DNA of 64,000 bases from Marinilabiliaceae bacterium JC017 (GTDB taxonomy: Bacteria > Bacteroidota > Bacteroidia > Bacteroidales > Marinilabiliaceae), in contig RHGE01000004.1 of assembly GCA_004296775.1 (NCBI GenBank), forward strand, positions 1-64,000. The letters are read 5' to 3'. The position numbers and the translations under genes are program-made. Below the pieces are notes generated by a model. It saw only the letters and a list, made by a program, of their open reading frames with translations. It did not search any database and had not been told where the DNA came from. The stretch's first letter is position 1; each line of letters begins with the position of its first letter. Positions 8,947-19,294 of the stretch are shown here, in pieces.

Positions 8947-9627
8947 TTACTTAACTTTATTACGCTCCAATACTTCATCGATCATTCCGTATTCTTTGGC
9001 TTCCCCTGCCGTCATCCAGTAATCCCTATCAGAATCTTTTTCTACCTTCTTATAGGTATTTCCAGAATGATCAGCAATAATATTATAAAGCTCTTTACGC
9101 AGTTTCAGAATCTCCCTGGCAGTAATCTCGATATCCGATGCCTGCCCTTGTGCACCTCCCATAGGCTGATGGATCATGATTCGCGAATGCTTTAAAGCCG
9201 TCCTCTTTCCTTTTGTTCCGGCTGTTAGCAATACAGCTCCCATCGAAGCAGCCATACCTGTACAAATAGTGGCTACATCTGATGAAATATATTGCATCGT
9301 ATCATATATTCCTAAGCCTGCATGTACTGATCCTCCAGGTGTATTAAAGTATATTGAAATATCCTTTGAAGGATCAGCCGACTCCAGGTACAACAATTGC
9401 GCCTGAATAATATTAGCTACATAATCATCAATTGGTAACCCCAAAAAGATAATGCGATCCATCATCAATCTGGAGAACACATCCATACTGGCAACATTTA
9501 ATTGTCGCTCCTCAATAATGGTGGGCGAAATATAATTGTTGGAAATGGATGAATATTGATCAAGAACCAGGCTATTAATACCTAAATGTCTGGTTGCGTA
9601 TTTTTTAAAATCTTTTGGATCGATCAT
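8947..9627 (-). CDS. clpP: ClpP, serine protease subunit
   Basis: 226 residues from the ATG at 9627; an upstream in-frame TTG at 9651 would add eight residues and is less likely. Catalytic Ser is in [11 protein letters not shown] and His in [12 protein letters not shown], with the Asp in the later helical part, as in the ClpP family. It forms the tetradecameric protease chamber used by ClpX. It follows tig by about 70 bp and precedes clpX on the same strand, consistent with a protein quality-control transcript. Confidence 0.96.
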   Translation of the reverse strand: MIDPKDFKKYATRHLGINSLVLDQYSSISNNYISPTIIEERQLNVASMDVFSRLMMDRIIFLGLPIDDYVANIIQAQLLYLESADPSKDISIYFNTPGGSVHAGLGIYDTMQYISSDVATICTGMAASMGAVLLTAGTKGKRTALKHSRIMIHQPMGGAQGQASDIEITAREILKLRKELYNIIADHSGNTYKKVEKDSDRDYWMTAGEAKEYGMIDEVLERNKVK

Positions 9628-9695
9628 ATTATTTCGATTTTTGGATTGCAATCCTCTAATTTAGTAATTATAACAGCCTGCCTAATATGTTCAGC

Positions 9696-11057
9696 TTATT
9701 TTTTTTCAAACAATTTGTTGAACTCCTCGCGAGACACTTCTTTCTCATCAAGTTTTACCGCTTCTTTAATGAAGGCCATTACTTTCTCGTTGATGGCTCC
9801 CTCAGCAAAATTCCTGCGCTGCTCTTCGTTCTTCAACATTTCAACAGCGTAGTTATTCACATGCTCATCAGGAACATTTGACAGACCGTATTGCATGAAC
9901 TGAAGACGGGCAGATTTCTTGGCATACTCAAGCATATCATTATCTTCAATCTTCAAATCATGAGCTTTGATCAAATTATTTTTAATGAGCTGCCATTTTA
10001 AATCTTCAAGGAAATGAGGCATGTCCTTTTCTAACTGCTCAGCAGTCATTTTCTCATTGTCCTTATTAGTGGCAAGCAACCATCTTTTCAGGAATGCTTC
10101 AGGAAACTCAACATCTACCTTTTTCATCAATTTTGCTCTGGCATCAAGATTGAATCTATACTCTGATTCCTGATTTAGGGTATCCTGAATATTTTCGCGT
10201 ACCTTATTTTTGAACTCTTCTTCAGAAGAAACAACTCCTTCGCCAAACGCCTGATCAAACAATTCCTGATTTAATTCCGGATGATTAAATTCAATTATTT
10301 CTTTAATAGTAAATTGGAAATTACCACATAACTCTGCAGCTTGCTCTTTAGTTATCTTAAGCAGATAAGAAACTTCTGTTTCGCTAGGGAAGGCAACCTT
10401 AGGATCAAATACGATAACATCGCCATTTTTAGCATCTAAAAGCTTTTTCCTATCATCTTCCGTCTTAACTACTGTCATTGATAAGACTGCATCTTCAGCG
10501 GCAATCCCTTCTTCCAATACACTACCAGCCTCATCTAACTGAACAAAGTCACCTTTTACTAGTGAAGTCTCAGTAACTGCATCAACAGTTTCTGATTTTC
10601 CGAAACGACTTGTGATGGATTTTGTTTGCTGATCCATCATCTCGTCAGTGATTTCAATATTGTAGAAAGGAATTTTCTCCCTCTTTGTCAGTTTAATCTC
10701 TACTTCAGGAGCAACAGCTACATCAAAAGAAAATTCAAAAGAATCCTGAGTGTCAAAATCAATCACTTCCTGATTCTCACTTGGCATTGGTTCACCTAAT
10801 AAATCCAGCTCATTATCCGTAATAAACTTAGAGATATTCTCAGAAATAAGTTTGTTGACTTCTTCCACCAACACACCTTTACCATACATCTTTTTCACCA
10901 ATCCGGCAGGAACTTTACCAGGACGAAAACCAGGCATATTAACCTTCTTGCGATAGTCCTTAAGGATATCACTAACCCGCTGTTCGTAATCCTCTTTGTT
11001 AACTGTCAGTTTAATTACTGCATTTAATGCATCGATATTTTCCTTTGAAATATTCAT
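9696..11057 (-). CDS. tig: trigger factor, ribosome-associated chaperone
   Basis: 453 residues from the ATG at 11057 (the in-frame TTG nine bases earlier is less likely). The N-terminal ribosome-binding domain contains the signature region MPGFRPGKVPAGLVKKMYG; a middle PPIase-like region and the long helical C-terminal arm follow. Trigger factor binds nascent chains at the ribosome exit. In Bacteroidota the PPIase domain is often diverged and this one is too by eye. It is the first gene of tig-clpP-clpX, a very common arrangement. Confidence 0.93.
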   Translation of the reverse strand: MNISKENIDALNAVIKLTVNKEDYEQRVSDILKDYRKKVNMPGFRPGKVPAGLVKKMYGKGVLVEEVNKLISENISKFITDNELDLLGEPMPSENQEVIDFDTQDSFEFSFDVAVAPEVEIKLTKREKIPFYNIEITDEMMDQQTKSITSRFGKSETVDAVTETSLVKGDFVQLDEAGSVLEEGIAAEDAVLSMTVVKTEDDRKKLLDAKNGDVIVFDPKVAFPSETEVSYLLKITKEQAAELCGNFQFTIKEIIEFNHPELNQELFDQAFGEGVVSSEEEFKNKVRENIQDTLNQESEYRFNLDARAKLMKKVDVEFPEAFLKRWLLATNKDNEKMTAEQLEKDMPHFLEDLKWQLIKNNLIKAHDLKIEDNDMLEYAKKSARLQFMQYGLSNVPDEHVNNYAVEMLKNEEQRRNFAEGAINEKVMAFIKEAVKLDEKEVSREEFNKLFEKK

Positions 11058-11154
11058 CTGCTTCAATTTAAAACGTGAACTTCCTTACTCTAGTTTATAA
11101 GTCTTATGAACAGGCTTTAGTTTTCCTGCTATTGGTTTCCCAGCAATATAATCT

Positions 11155-11200
11155 AAAAAAACCGCCTTACTACCGATAAATATCGTAAGTCAAGGCGGTT
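11155..11200 (-). terminator. terminator downstream of tRNA-Leu
   Basis: ACCGCCTT (11161-11168) pairs with AAGGCGGT (11192-11199), with further pairing inside the loop. A-rich bases on the left give a T tract on the minus strand. It lies just after the tRNA 3' end. Confidence 0.75.
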
Positions 11201-11212
11201 ATTTTCTCGCTG

Positions 11213-11294
11213 TGCGGATGAAGGGACTCGAACCCCCACGCCTCTCGGCACTAGATCCTAAGTCTAGCGCGGCTACCAATTACGCCACATCCGC
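11213..11294 (-). tRNA. tRNA-Leu (anticodon UAG)
   Basis: On the minus strand the acceptor 5' strand GCGGATG pairs with CATCCGC at the 3' end, with discriminator A at 11213. The anticodon stem CTAGA/TCTAG closes the loop CTTAGGA, giving anticodon TAG, which reads CUA leucine codons. The T arm GGGGGTTCGAGTCCC is clear, and the variable arm is long, as in class II leucine tRNAs. CCA is not encoded (the genome continues CAGC). Confidence 0.95.
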
Positions 11295-11363
11295 TGGATT
11301 AATTTTGCGCTGCAAAGATAACGGCTTTTTTTCTTTGTATCCAAATTTTTATTTAAAAATTTA

Positions 11364-12119
11364 TCAAGGATTGAAAGTTCTTCTCTTCAACTCGAAATCG
11401 TCCCCAAGATAAAGTCGCTTTACATCAGGGTCTTCCGCCAACTCCTCTGCACTCCCTGCTTTCAAAATTTTTCCTTCAAATAACAAATAAGCCCGATCGG
11501 TGATTGCCAGCGTTTCATGTACATTATGGTCCGTGATCAATATTCCGATATTTTTATACTTCAACTTAGCTACAATCTCTTGAATATCCCGAACGGCAAT
11601 TGGATCTACACCAGCAAATGGCTCATCCAGAAGAATAAACTTAGGATTTATGGCTAATGCTCGTGCTATCTCAGTACGCCTTCGCTCTCCTCCTGATAGT
11701 TGAATTCCTAGACTCTTCCTGATATGATTAAGCCCGAACTCATCCAATAATTCTTCCAACCGTTGCTTTTGATATTCCTTTGAAAATTTCGTCATCTGCA
11801 ACACGGACCTAATATTATCTTCCACACTTAATTGCCTAAATACACTTGCCTCCTGTGCCAAATAGCCAATCCCATTTTGAGCTCTTTTATATACCGGATA
11901 ATCAGTAATTACATCGTCATTCAGATAAATATTCCCATTATTAGGAGTAATTAATCCTACAATCATGTAGAAAGTAGTTGTTTTACCTGCACCATTGGGC
12001 CCTAACAATCCAACAATCTCTCCCTGCTTAAGCTCTACTGAAACACCTTTTACAACAGTTCGATTACGATATCTCTTCACCAGTTGATCGGTATGTAGTC
12101 TTAATCCTTTTTCATTCAT
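11364..12119 (-). CDS. lptB: LptB, ATPase of the LPS export ABC transporter
   Basis: 251 residues of a single ABC ATPase domain: Walker [17 protein letters not shown], signature [15 protein letters not shown], Walker [14 protein letters not shown] and the switch His in ILITDHNV. This set ([16 protein letters not shown]) is typical of LptB, which powers transfer of lipopolysaccharide from the inner membrane through LptFG-C-A-D. It lies downstream of tatC on the same strand with a 27-bp gap, so the two are probably co-transcribed, as often seen in Bacteroidota. Confidence 0.93.
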   Translation of the reverse strand: MNEKGLRLHTDQLVKRYRNRTVVKGVSVELKQGEIVGLLGPNGAGKTTTFYMIVGLITPNNGNIYLNDDVITDYPVYKRAQNGIGYLAQEASVFRQLSVEDNIRSVLQMTKFSKEYQKQRLEELLDEFGLNHIRKSLGIQLSGGERRRTEIARALAINPKFILLDEPFAGVDPIAVRDIQEIVAKLKYKNIGILITDHNVHETLAITDRAYLLFEGKILKAGSAEELAEDPDVKRLYLGDDFELKRRTFNP

Positions 12120-12146
12120 ATACTTCCTTTTTCGAAAAACAACATT

Positions 12147-12947
12147 TTACTTTCTGGAGGATTCAATTCTTCGTGCAATAATTATTCCCGCTTCATAAAG
12201 TATAATCAGAGGAACACAAACCAATACTTGACTTACAATATCCGGCGGTGTGATTACCGCTGCTAATAATAGTGCAATTACAATGGAATGTCTCCTGTAC
12301 TTCATTAAAAACCTGGAAGACACCAAACCTATTTTTGCTAAAAAATAAATCAAAATAGGAAGTTCAAAGATAACACCTCCAGCCAATACAATTGATGTAA
12401 TTGTGCTAATATAAGAACCTAAATTGACAATATTCTCTACTTTATCACTTACCTGGTAGTTTCCTAAAAAATGCACCGATAACGGGCAGATAATATAATA
12501 AGCAAATAAGACACCTGTAGTAAAAAGTGTTGAAGCAAAGAAAATGGCACCTCTCGAATGCTTCACTTCTTCAGGATAAAGCGCAGGACGTATAAACTGC
12601 CAGAACTCCCAAAATATATAAGGAAATGCAGCAATAATCCCAATCACAAAAGACACCCAAATGTGCGTAGTGAACTGCCCTGACATATTAATATTCTGAA
12701 AACTTATACTATTCTGATTAATACACAAAACAGGCATATCCAGCAATCCAGCCAGATTACACAGTTGATAATTCGTAAAAAATGTTGGATCACTAGGAGC
12801 TAGAATAATTGTATCAAACACAAATGATTTAAATACAAATGCTAATACAGCGAACACAAACACCGAAGCAAATGCCCTTACGAGATGCCACCTCAACTCT
12901 TCAAGGTGCGCCAAAAATGACATTTCGGAATTTGCAGTATCTTTCAT
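12147..12947 (-). CDS. tatC: TatC, twin-arginine translocase receptor subunit
   Basis: 266 residues. It starts with the conserved cytoplasmic SFLAHLEELRWHLVR motif, the site of twin-arginine signal recognition, and shows six hydrophobic segments with the FWEFWQFIRPALYPEE motif after the second one and ITPPDIVSQ near the last. TatC recognises folded precursors in the inner membrane. Compared with E. coli TatC, the first periplasmic loop (about residues 50-90) is enlarged, as is usual in this phylum. No tatA gene lies next to it; its partner must be elsewhere. Confidence 0.94.
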   Translation of the reverse strand: MKDTANSEMSFLAHLEELRWHLVRAFASVFVFAVLAFVFKSFVFDTIILAPSDPTFFTNYQLCNLAGLLDMPVLCINQNSISFQNINMSGQFTTHIWVSFVIGIIAAFPYIFWEFWQFIRPALYPEEVKHSRGAIFFASTLFTTGVLFAYYIICPLSVHFLGNYQVSDKVENIVNLGSYISTITSIVLAGGVIFELPILIYFLAKIGLVSSRFLMKYRRHSIVIALLLAAVITPPDIVSQVLVCVPLIILYEAGIIIARRIESSRK

Positions 12948-13409
12948 ATATCTATCCTATTTTAGGTTATTCTTCCTTATTTTTGACCAAAATGCACTTT
13001 TCAGTCCTCTTATTCCATCTCGATCAAACAAAAATTAAAAACTTGAGTGTCGAAAATACCAACACTACATTTGATTGATACTTAATTTACCTGACGATAT
13101 TCAAGCATGTAAAATATCACTATTTCGAGGCAGTTGCGAAGATACTACAGGAAATTCATATTACAAATTCTTGTTTTCCCCTTAAAAAATATCTAATTTC
13201 ATATGGAACAAACACCTTTCATCACAAGATTTGTTAATCTTTTAGTATTTTATTACGAACAGCATATTTTTTTCCACGAAACTGGAAAAATATATCAAGT
13301 TTTTGCTTAGAACAGTTATTTTTGTCTTTCCCTCGTGGAGAATTATAACTTTCCGTAACGCCTAATATTTATTTGTTAGAGGAGACATGTTGAACTTGTG
13401 AGTTTTATT
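12948..13409. other. intergenic region between divergent tatC and recQ
   Basis: AT-rich with no convincing coding frame. TATTTTTG at 13317-13324 fits the TAnnTTTG box of Bacteroidota promoters and points toward recQ, but no matching TTTG lies at the usual spacing. Nothing else recognised. Confidence 0.5.
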
Positions 13410-15587
13410 ATGGCAAAGCACATTGATCTTAATAACCAATTAAAACATTACTTTGGTTTCGATACTTTTAAAGGAAATCAAAAGGAAATCATTGAGAATG
13501 TTCTCAAGGGAAACGACACCTTTGTTTTGATGCCCACTGGCGGGGGTAAATCGTTGTGTTATCAGCTTCCGGCACTAATTTCACCTGGAACAGCAATAGT
13601 GATATCTCCACTTATTGCGCTAATGAAAAATCAGGTTGACGCCATGCGCAATTTCAGTGAAGACGATGGGATAGCACACTTTTTAAACTCCTCCCTAACT
13701 AAAGCGGCAATTGCTAAGGTAAAAGAAGACATCCTTGACGGAAAGACCAAGCTACTTTATGTAGCTCCTGAATCGTTAACGAAAGAAGAGAACATCGCCT
13801 TTCTTAAACAGGTTCAGATATCCTTCTACGCAGTGGATGAAGCACACTGTATTTCAGAATGGGGGCATGATTTTCGGCCAGAATATCGTCGCATCCGACC
13901 AATTATTAATGAAATAGGCAGTGCTCCAGTCATTGCTTTGACTGCTACAGCTACACCCAAAGTACAGCACGATATTCAAAAAAGTCTGGGCATGTTAAAT
14001 GCTATGGTTTTTAAATCTTCTTTTAACAGGCCTAACCTCTACTACGAGGTGCGACCGAAGATGCACGCTTCCAAAGAGATTATCAAAATACTAAAGAATA
14101 ATCCTGGAAAATCTGCCATTATTTACTGTCTCAGCCGAAAGAAAGTCGAAGAACTTGCTGAAACTTTACAGGTTAATGGCATCAAAGCATTGCCATATCA
14201 TGCAGGCATGGATGCTTCAACCAGAGCTGGCAATCAGGATAAATTCTTAATGGAATCAGCTGACGTAATTGTAGCCACCATTGCCTTTGGAATGGGTATT
14301 GACAAACCAGATGTCCGAATGGTAATTCACTATGATATTCCTAAAAGTCTGGAAGGATATTATCAGGAAACAGGCAGAGCAGGAAGGGATGGAGGAGAAG
14401 GTCGATGTATCACTTTTTACAGTTACAAAGACATACAAAAGCTGGAGAAATTTATGCAAGGAAAACCACTTGCTGAACAAGAAATTGGTAAACAACTGCT
14501 TCTTGAAACGGTTGCTTTTGCTGAATCTTCAGTTTGTCGGCGAAAAGTCCTTCTCCACTATTTTGGAGAAAAATATAATGAAGAAAATTGTGACACCTGT
14601 GATAACTGTGTCAATCCAAAGCCCCAGTTCGATGGTCAAGAAAGCATCGTGAAGCTATTAAAAATCATACTGGAGCTCAAGGAAAAATTTAAAGCAGACC
14701 ATGTAATTAACGTGCTTATTGGCAATACCACCTCGGCAGTAAAATCATATAAGCACAATGAATTGAACATTTTTGGCTCTGGCGATGAGGAAGATGATAA
14801 ATACTGGAATGCTGTTGTTCGTCAATCACTCGTACAGGGTTTCCTTTATAAGGAGATAGAAAACTACGGTCTTTTAAAAGTAACTGAAAAGGGACAGGAT
14901 TATCTAAAAAATCCAAAAACCATAATGTTGACAAAAGATCATGATTACGATTCAATAGAGGAAGAATCTGCCACTGTAGGAACAGCTGCCATAGACAACC
15001 AGTTATTCAGCATCCTGAAAGATTTACGCAAAAAATTATCTAAAAAACTTAATCTTCCTCCTTTTGTTATCTTCCAGGATCCATCACTCGAAGCGATGGC
15101 GACCTATTATCCAATAAGTATTGAAGAGCTACAAAACATTCCAGGAGTTGGAACCGGAAAAGCAAACCGCTTCGGAAAAGAGTTTGTAAAACTCATTAAT
15201 CAACATGTCGAAGAGAATGAAATTGATCGACCAATGGATATGGTTGTTAAATCAGTTGCCAATAAATCCAAACTGAAAATTAGCATCATACAAAGTATCG
15301 ATCGAAAAATGCCCCTTGAAGACATAGCCAATTCTAAGGGGATTGAAATGAACGAGCTACTTAAAGAGATTGAATCCATTGTTTATTCAGGCACACGAGT
15401 TAACATTGACTATCACATTGATCAGGTCATTGATAATGAACATCGAGATGATATCTTTTTGTATTTCAAGGAAGATGCTGAAACAGATGATATCTCTGCA
15501 GCACTCGAAGAGCTTGGTGAAGATGAATATTCAGAAGAAGACGTGCGAATGGTTCGTATTAAATTCCTTTCTGAAGTTGGTAATTAA
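13410..15587 (+). CDS. recQ: RecQ ATP-dependent DNA helicase
   Basis: 725 residues from the ATG at 13410 (an in-frame GTG lies at 13398). SF2 helicase core with Walker A MPTGGGKSLCYQ, the DEAH box VDEAHCISEWGHDFRPEY and motif VI region QETGRAGRDG; the RecQ zinc cysteines (SSVCRRK ... ENCDTCDNC); a winged-helix RQC domain; and an HRDC domain with IPGVGTGKANRFG. About 100 further acidic residues follow the HRDC domain. RecQ unwinds DNA 3'-5' in recombination and fork repair. It is a single-gene unit ending in a shared terminator. Confidence 0.96.
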   Translation: MAKHIDLNNQLKHYFGFDTFKGNQKEIIENVLKGNDTFVLMPTGGGKSLCYQLPALISPGTAIVISPLIALMKNQVDAMRNFSEDDGIAHFLNSSLTKAAIAKVKEDILDGKTKLLYVAPESLTKEENIAFLKQVQISFYAVDEAHCISEWGHDFRPEYRRIRPIINEIGSAPVIALTATATPKVQHDIQKSLGMLNAMVFKSSFNRPNLYYEVRPKMHASKEIIKILKNNPGKSAIIYCLSRKKVEELAETLQVNGIKALPYHAGMDASTRAGNQDKFLMESADVIVATIAFGMGIDKPDVRMVIHYDIPKSLEGYYQETGRAGRDGGEGRCITFYSYKDIQKLEKFMQGKPLAEQEIGKQLLLETVAFAESSVCRRKVLLHYFGEKYNEENCDTCDNCVNPKPQFDGQESIVKLLKIILELKEKFKADHVINVLIGNTTSAVKSYKHNELNIFGSGDEEDDKYWNAVVRQSLVQGFLYKEIENYGLLKVTEKGQDYLKNPKTIMLTKDHDYDSIEEESATVGTAAIDNQLFSILKDLRKKLSKKLNLPPFVIFQDPSLEAMATYYPISIEELQNIPGVGTGKANRFGKEFVKLINQHVEENEIDRPMDMVVKSVANKSKLKISIIQSIDRKMPLEDIANSKGIEMNELLKEIESIVYSGTRVNIDYHIDQVIDNEHRDDIFLYFKEDAETDDISAALEELGEDEYSEEDVRMVRIKFLSEVGN

Positions 15588-15610
15588 TGCATATTAAACT
15601 ATAAAAATAC

Positions 15611-15638
15611 AAAAGTCACTCATTTGAGTGGCTTTTTA
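15611..15638. terminator. bidirectional terminator between recQ and the HhH protein
   Basis: AGTCACTCA / TGAGTGGCT stem (15613-15632) with T tract on the plus strand and A tract on the other side, placed between convergent genes. Confidence 0.7.
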
Positions 15639-17660
15639 CATTTTATATTGTAACTGCACTTTAATTTCTGTTTTCTTATTCCCTTCTATAGTATTTAATC
15701 CAGATCCAATACTCTCTTTACCCGAATAGTAAGTATGACCAACACGTCCCCAAATCTGAAGATTTTTGATTGGTTTTATAGAAACATTGACCAACCACCT
15801 TGTTCCTCTCCCGCTGTAAGAAGGAACCGTAAAAGCATATAGCATATCAGGTTCATAGATATATATTCGACTATAATAATCATCAGTATCAAAATGAGCT
15901 AATCTAATACCTGTGGTGATTTTATTATTCCAAAATCGATGTTTGACATCCTGACTAATTAAAAATCCATTGGAAGCATGACCATTTTCTTCATGAAAAA
16001 AAGATTTCTCCAAACGCATTTGCAACCACCAACTTTTCTTTATTTCATAACGCCCTTGCCATCTTAATGAGGTTTTATTCTGCCATGTCAAACGAAGATC
16101 GCTTTTTTCAGTATTTAATTTATTTAACTCTTTCTGTGTCTGTTTAAATCGAACACTCATGTCAAATAAATCAGAAAAATCATAATCGATTTGAGCAAAA
16201 GACTCAAATCCTTCTGAAGGAGCATCGGTTTGATGTTTTAACCATTTATACCTAAACAGATCTATGTAAGCATTTAACTTAACACGTTTGAAGGGCATAC
16301 ACTGCATGCCGGCATAAACCCCGGACTCTCCATTTAACCCAGATGATTCAGAAAATGGATTATTATATAAGTTTATAAATGAAGAGCTATAGTTTCGATA
16401 ACTGAAGGATAAATTAATATCTGCCCCTGGGTTAATTGTAATTCCATTGAATAAGGCAGGTGCCTTACCATTCTGTAGGGCTAATTCTCCAAATAGAATG
16501 AATCGGCGAAAGAAATACTGATAAGTCGCAAAACTCACAATCATTTGCTTTCCGGAAAATTTGAAGCGATCCATAATTGCATTTCCAGCCACCATTGGCT
16601 TATCTATATGCCAATTTATAACCCCTCCCTGTGCGTGAATTTTATTATCGTCGTAGGCTACAACTCCTCCAATAATACTTTCAGTAATATTATTGCGGTA
16701 GCTTATTTCTGTTTCTGTTCGGTGATAACCTCCATCACGAATATTTGAAATAGCAGAATCACCACTTAAGGTACCATCCCTTTTTTTATAAGATCCCAGA
16801 ATTGAAAACGACAATTTTTTCCACCCTAGCTCCACACCTGCTCCACGGAAATAAGAATCTTCATTAACTGAAGTGTAACCACCAAGACCTTTTGCCCGTC
16901 GTCTTATTAAATGCGCTTCACCCCCTTTCGAAAATGCCATTCCTGTCCAAATACCCAATCCTTGCCCAAAAGAAGCCTGGTAATCCCCGATAATTAATTT
17001 ACGAATCGCCCCTTCATTCCGGATCATTATATAACCAGATGAAAAATCAGTAAACGGTATTTGAGAATTAAATGCCGGTTCTCCATAGTCTTTTTCCAGA
17101 GTCATTCCTACCAATACCTGATCATTGAAATTCAATCTTACCTTACTTAAATAGTTCACATTGCTCCCTTGGAAAACGGGGCCGGTGAATTCATCTTTTC
17201 CCTGATACCCTTCAGGTGTTTGTAGCAGCATTTTCGATCTAATTAAAACATTCCCTTTTAAGCCAGAAGATCGCTTTTTTTGTAGAGTTGCAGATACTGT
17301 AACAAATGGAATAATTCGGTGAATCGTTTCCATTGACAATCCTTCCACAGCTGACAACTCATAAATTGTTAGCATGGGACCATTATTATAAACGTAAAAA
17401 AGGATGTTCTCTATTTGAAAATCGGTCAAAAAAGGAATCCTTTCCAAGTCAGGTTGGGATACTGTATTAAGATTGAGGGGATGCTCATAAAGAAAGAATA
17501 AATCTTCAACAAGCTCGCTAAGATCTACACGCTCAAGCTCCTTTTCTGCTATAGGCTCAAGCATATCAATGATTAACTGCCTTGTTTTATTGACCTCCTG
17601 ACTTATTATAGGTAAAACCGAAAGGAGGAAAATAACTAAAAGTATATATTTACTTCTCAT
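15636..17660 (-). CDS. outer-membrane beta-barrel protein with N-terminal helix-hairpin-helix repeats
   Basis: 674 residues with a signal peptide (ends PIISQ). Residues 30-130 hold ComEA-like helix-hairpin-helix repeats (LNLNTVSQPDLERIPFLTDFQIENIL, then YELSAVEGLSMETIHRI). The rest is a long run of alternating strands with many Tyr/Trp/Phe ends and a final VQLQYKM aromatic-type C terminus, i.e. an outer-membrane barrel of roughly 20 or more strands. Related proteins are widespread in Bacteroidota without an assigned role. The stop of the next upstream gene lies 17 bp before its start, so it forms a pair with the PorV-like protein. Confidence 0.75.
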   Translation of the reverse strand: MRSKYILLVIFLLSVLPIISQEVNKTRQLIIDMLEPIAEKELERVDLSELVEDLFFLYEHPLNLNTVSQPDLERIPFLTDFQIENILFYVYNNGPMLTIYELSAVEGLSMETIHRIIPFVTVSATLQKKRSSGLKGNVLIRSKMLLQTPEGYQGKDEFTGPVFQGSNVNYLSKVRLNFNDQVLVGMTLEKDYGEPAFNSQIPFTDFSSGYIMIRNEGAIRKLIIGDYQASFGQGLGIWTGMAFSKGGEAHLIRRRAKGLGGYTSVNEDSYFRGAGVELGWKKLSFSILGSYKKRDGTLSGDSAISNIRDGGYHRTETEISYRNNITESIIGGVVAYDDNKIHAQGGVINWHIDKPMVAGNAIMDRFKFSGKQMIVSFATYQYFFRRFILFGELALQNGKAPALFNGITINPGADINLSFSYRNYSSSFINLYNNPFSESSGLNGESGVYAGMQCMPFKRVKLNAYIDLFRYKWLKHQTDAPSEGFESFAQIDYDFSDLFDMSVRFKQTQKELNKLNTEKSDLRLTWQNKTSLRWQGRYEIKKSWWLQMRLEKSFFHEENGHASNGFLISQDVKHRFWNNKITTGIRLAHFDTDDYYSRIYIYEPDMLYAFTVPSYSGRGTRWLVNVSIKPIKNLQIWGRVGHTYYSGKESIGSGLNTIEGNKKTEIKVQLQYKM

Positions 17661-17676
17661 TGATTTAAAGTCAAGA

Positions 17677-18513
17677 TTACTTTTCCCATTTTAAAATAAT
17701 TGAACCCGAAGTTGTAAGTCCCAATTGAGAATGTTGAGCAAAACCGACATCAAATTCAAGGAAGCGCCACTTATATCCTGCTCCAACAGCCATCTCTAAT
17801 GGTTTTCCGGATATACCTCCCCGAAAATATAATTGAGTAATAACCAACAATTCTATTCCAACCTTATAAACAGGATCATATTCCATTTCTTTCTCTACTT
17901 CTGCCATAAGCTGAAAGGTTTCTGCAGGATACCAGGAGAAACCTCCTGAATACACAACAGGTAATAGCACAGAAAACTCCGGATAACTAATAGACTGCTG
18001 TTCCGGATTTTGAACAAAGAAAGCAACTATAAACTGCTCTGAAGGAAAAATCTGTACGCCGGCTTTGGCATAAAATCCATTAAAAACCCCTCCCTTGTTG
18101 AGATTATGACTCAAATAATTCACCTGCAAGGCAGCAGCTACTCCTTCACCAAACATCCTGGCATAACTGAATCCATAAATATTAACACGACTATGCTCAT
18201 AGCCGGATTGATTTATTAACAACCCAAGATTGCCGTACCTGGTGACTATAACAGCTACACCAGTGTTTGAACCAAGTTCCTCCAGCATATAAGGCTGTTG
18301 GTAAGTAAATCCGGCTTGTGATTCTTTTAACCCAGCCATCCCGGCAGAATTCCCCATTAAAGAGAAAACTGAATTATCTGTACTTTGAATATTTCCTAAT
18401 GCGAGTTGCCTGCCACTTGAAGAGAAAAGACTTTGAGAGTATGATAAACCGAGATTAGTCCAGACAATCATACATAGAAAATAGACAATGCGTAAATTAG
18501 TTTTGTATCTCAT
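17677..18513 (-). CDS. PorV/PorQ-like outer-membrane beta-barrel protein
   Basis: 278 residues with a signal peptide ending SYSQ. The start of the mature protein, SSGRQLALGN followed by SVFSLMGNSAGMAGL, is the pattern found in PorV/PorQ-type barrels of Bacteroidota (gene-poor N-x-A-G-x-A motif before the first strand), and the remainder is strand-rich. Some relatives serve in type IX secretion; nothing here proves that role. It is the first gene of a two-gene transcript with the helix-hairpin-helix barrel protein, suggesting a joint outer-membrane function. Confidence 0.65.
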   Translation of the reverse strand: MRYKTNLRIVYFLCMIVWTNLGLSYSQSLFSSSGRQLALGNIQSTDNSVFSLMGNSAGMAGLKESQAGFTYQQPYMLEELGSNTGVAVIVTRYGNLGLLINQSGYEHSRVNIYGFSYARMFGEGVAAALQVNYLSHNLNKGGVFNGFYAKAGVQIFPSEQFIVAFFVQNPEQQSISYPEFSVLLPVVYSGGFSWYPAETFQLMAEVEKEMEYDPVYKVGIELLVITQLYFRGGISGKPLEMAVGAGYKWRFLEFDVGFAQHSQLGLTTSGSIILKWEK

Positions 18514-18587
18514 ATACTGAATATCTTTTACAATAGAAGATATTCAACCAAATAATAAAAGTCAACAACAGAAAACGACAAGAAATA

Positions 18588-18616
18588 AAAAAACCGACCT
18601 AGATTTAAGCCGGTTC
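18588..18616 (-). terminator. terminator after purE
   Basis: On the minus strand AACCGG ... TCGGTT forms a short imperfect stem followed by a seven-base T tract. Weak stem but well placed. Confidence 0.55.
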
Positions 18617-18637
18617 ATGAAGGAAATAATACAATAA

Positions 18638-19150
18638 TTAATTCGTTTTAAACCTAAATTTAACTTCAGCTAATTCTTCATTTGCCTTTGTAATCTTATT
18701 CTCCAATGAAGCTTTGTATGATTTCACTTTCTCAAACACCTCAGAATCACCTGTGCCAAGTATTTGAGCAGCCAAAATTCCTGCATTTTGAGCACCATCC
18801 AAACCAACAGTTGCCACAGGAATTCCTGGAGGCATTTGAAGAATAGACAAAATTGAATCCCATCCATCAATGGAAATACTAGCCTTAATTGGCACTCCAA
18901 TAACTGGAAGTGGTGTTAACGCAGCAATTACACCGGGTAAGTGAGCGGCACCACCGGCACCTGCGATAATAACCCTCACCCCACGATCATAAGCGCTACG
19001 GGCAAAATCAACCACCTGGTCAGGCGTCCGGTGAGCTGAAAGTGCATTGATTTCAAATGGAATTTGAAATTCATCAAATATTTTAGCAGCCTTCTCCATT
19101 ACCTTAAGGTCTGAAGTACTGCCCATGATAATACTTACTTTAGGTTGCAT
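18638..19150 (-). CDS. purE: PurE, N5-carboxyaminoimidazole ribonucleotide mutase
   Basis: 170 residues, standard length for class I PurE. The signature IIMGSTSDLKVMEKA at the N terminus, SAHRTPD (with the active-site His), AGAGGAAHLPGVIA and GVPIKAS are all present. The enzyme converts N5-CAIR to CAIR in purine synthesis. No purK is adjacent. It is a single-gene unit with a weak terminator; the 3' end is Lys/Glu rich. Confidence 0.95.
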   Translation of the reverse strand: MQPKVSIIMGSTSDLKVMEKAAKIFDEFQIPFEINALSAHRTPDQVVDFARSAYDRGVRVIIAGAGGAAHLPGVIAALTPLPVIGVPIKASISIDGWDSILSILQMPPGIPVATVGLDGAQNAGILAAQILGTGDSEVFEKVKSYKASLENKITKANEELAEVKFRFKTN

Positions 19151-19294
19151 ATTAATTTTAGTTTTAATTTTTTCTCTTGATCAAGTAATGCAAATCTAAT
19201 AAGTTGCCCTCAAAAACACCTTGCCTTAAATCATTTTTTCATGTTTTAAAACATATTTCAGTGTCTTAATGAGGAATGTTTATCTGTTTTTGAT

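Noticed and set aside
11212-11412. 66-codon plus-strand frame
   Set aside because: It overlaps the tRNA-Leu gene and lptB on the opposite strand.
12839-13078. 79-codon frame between tatC and recQ
   Set aside because: It overlaps the conserved start of tatC on the other strand and has no family features or promoter.
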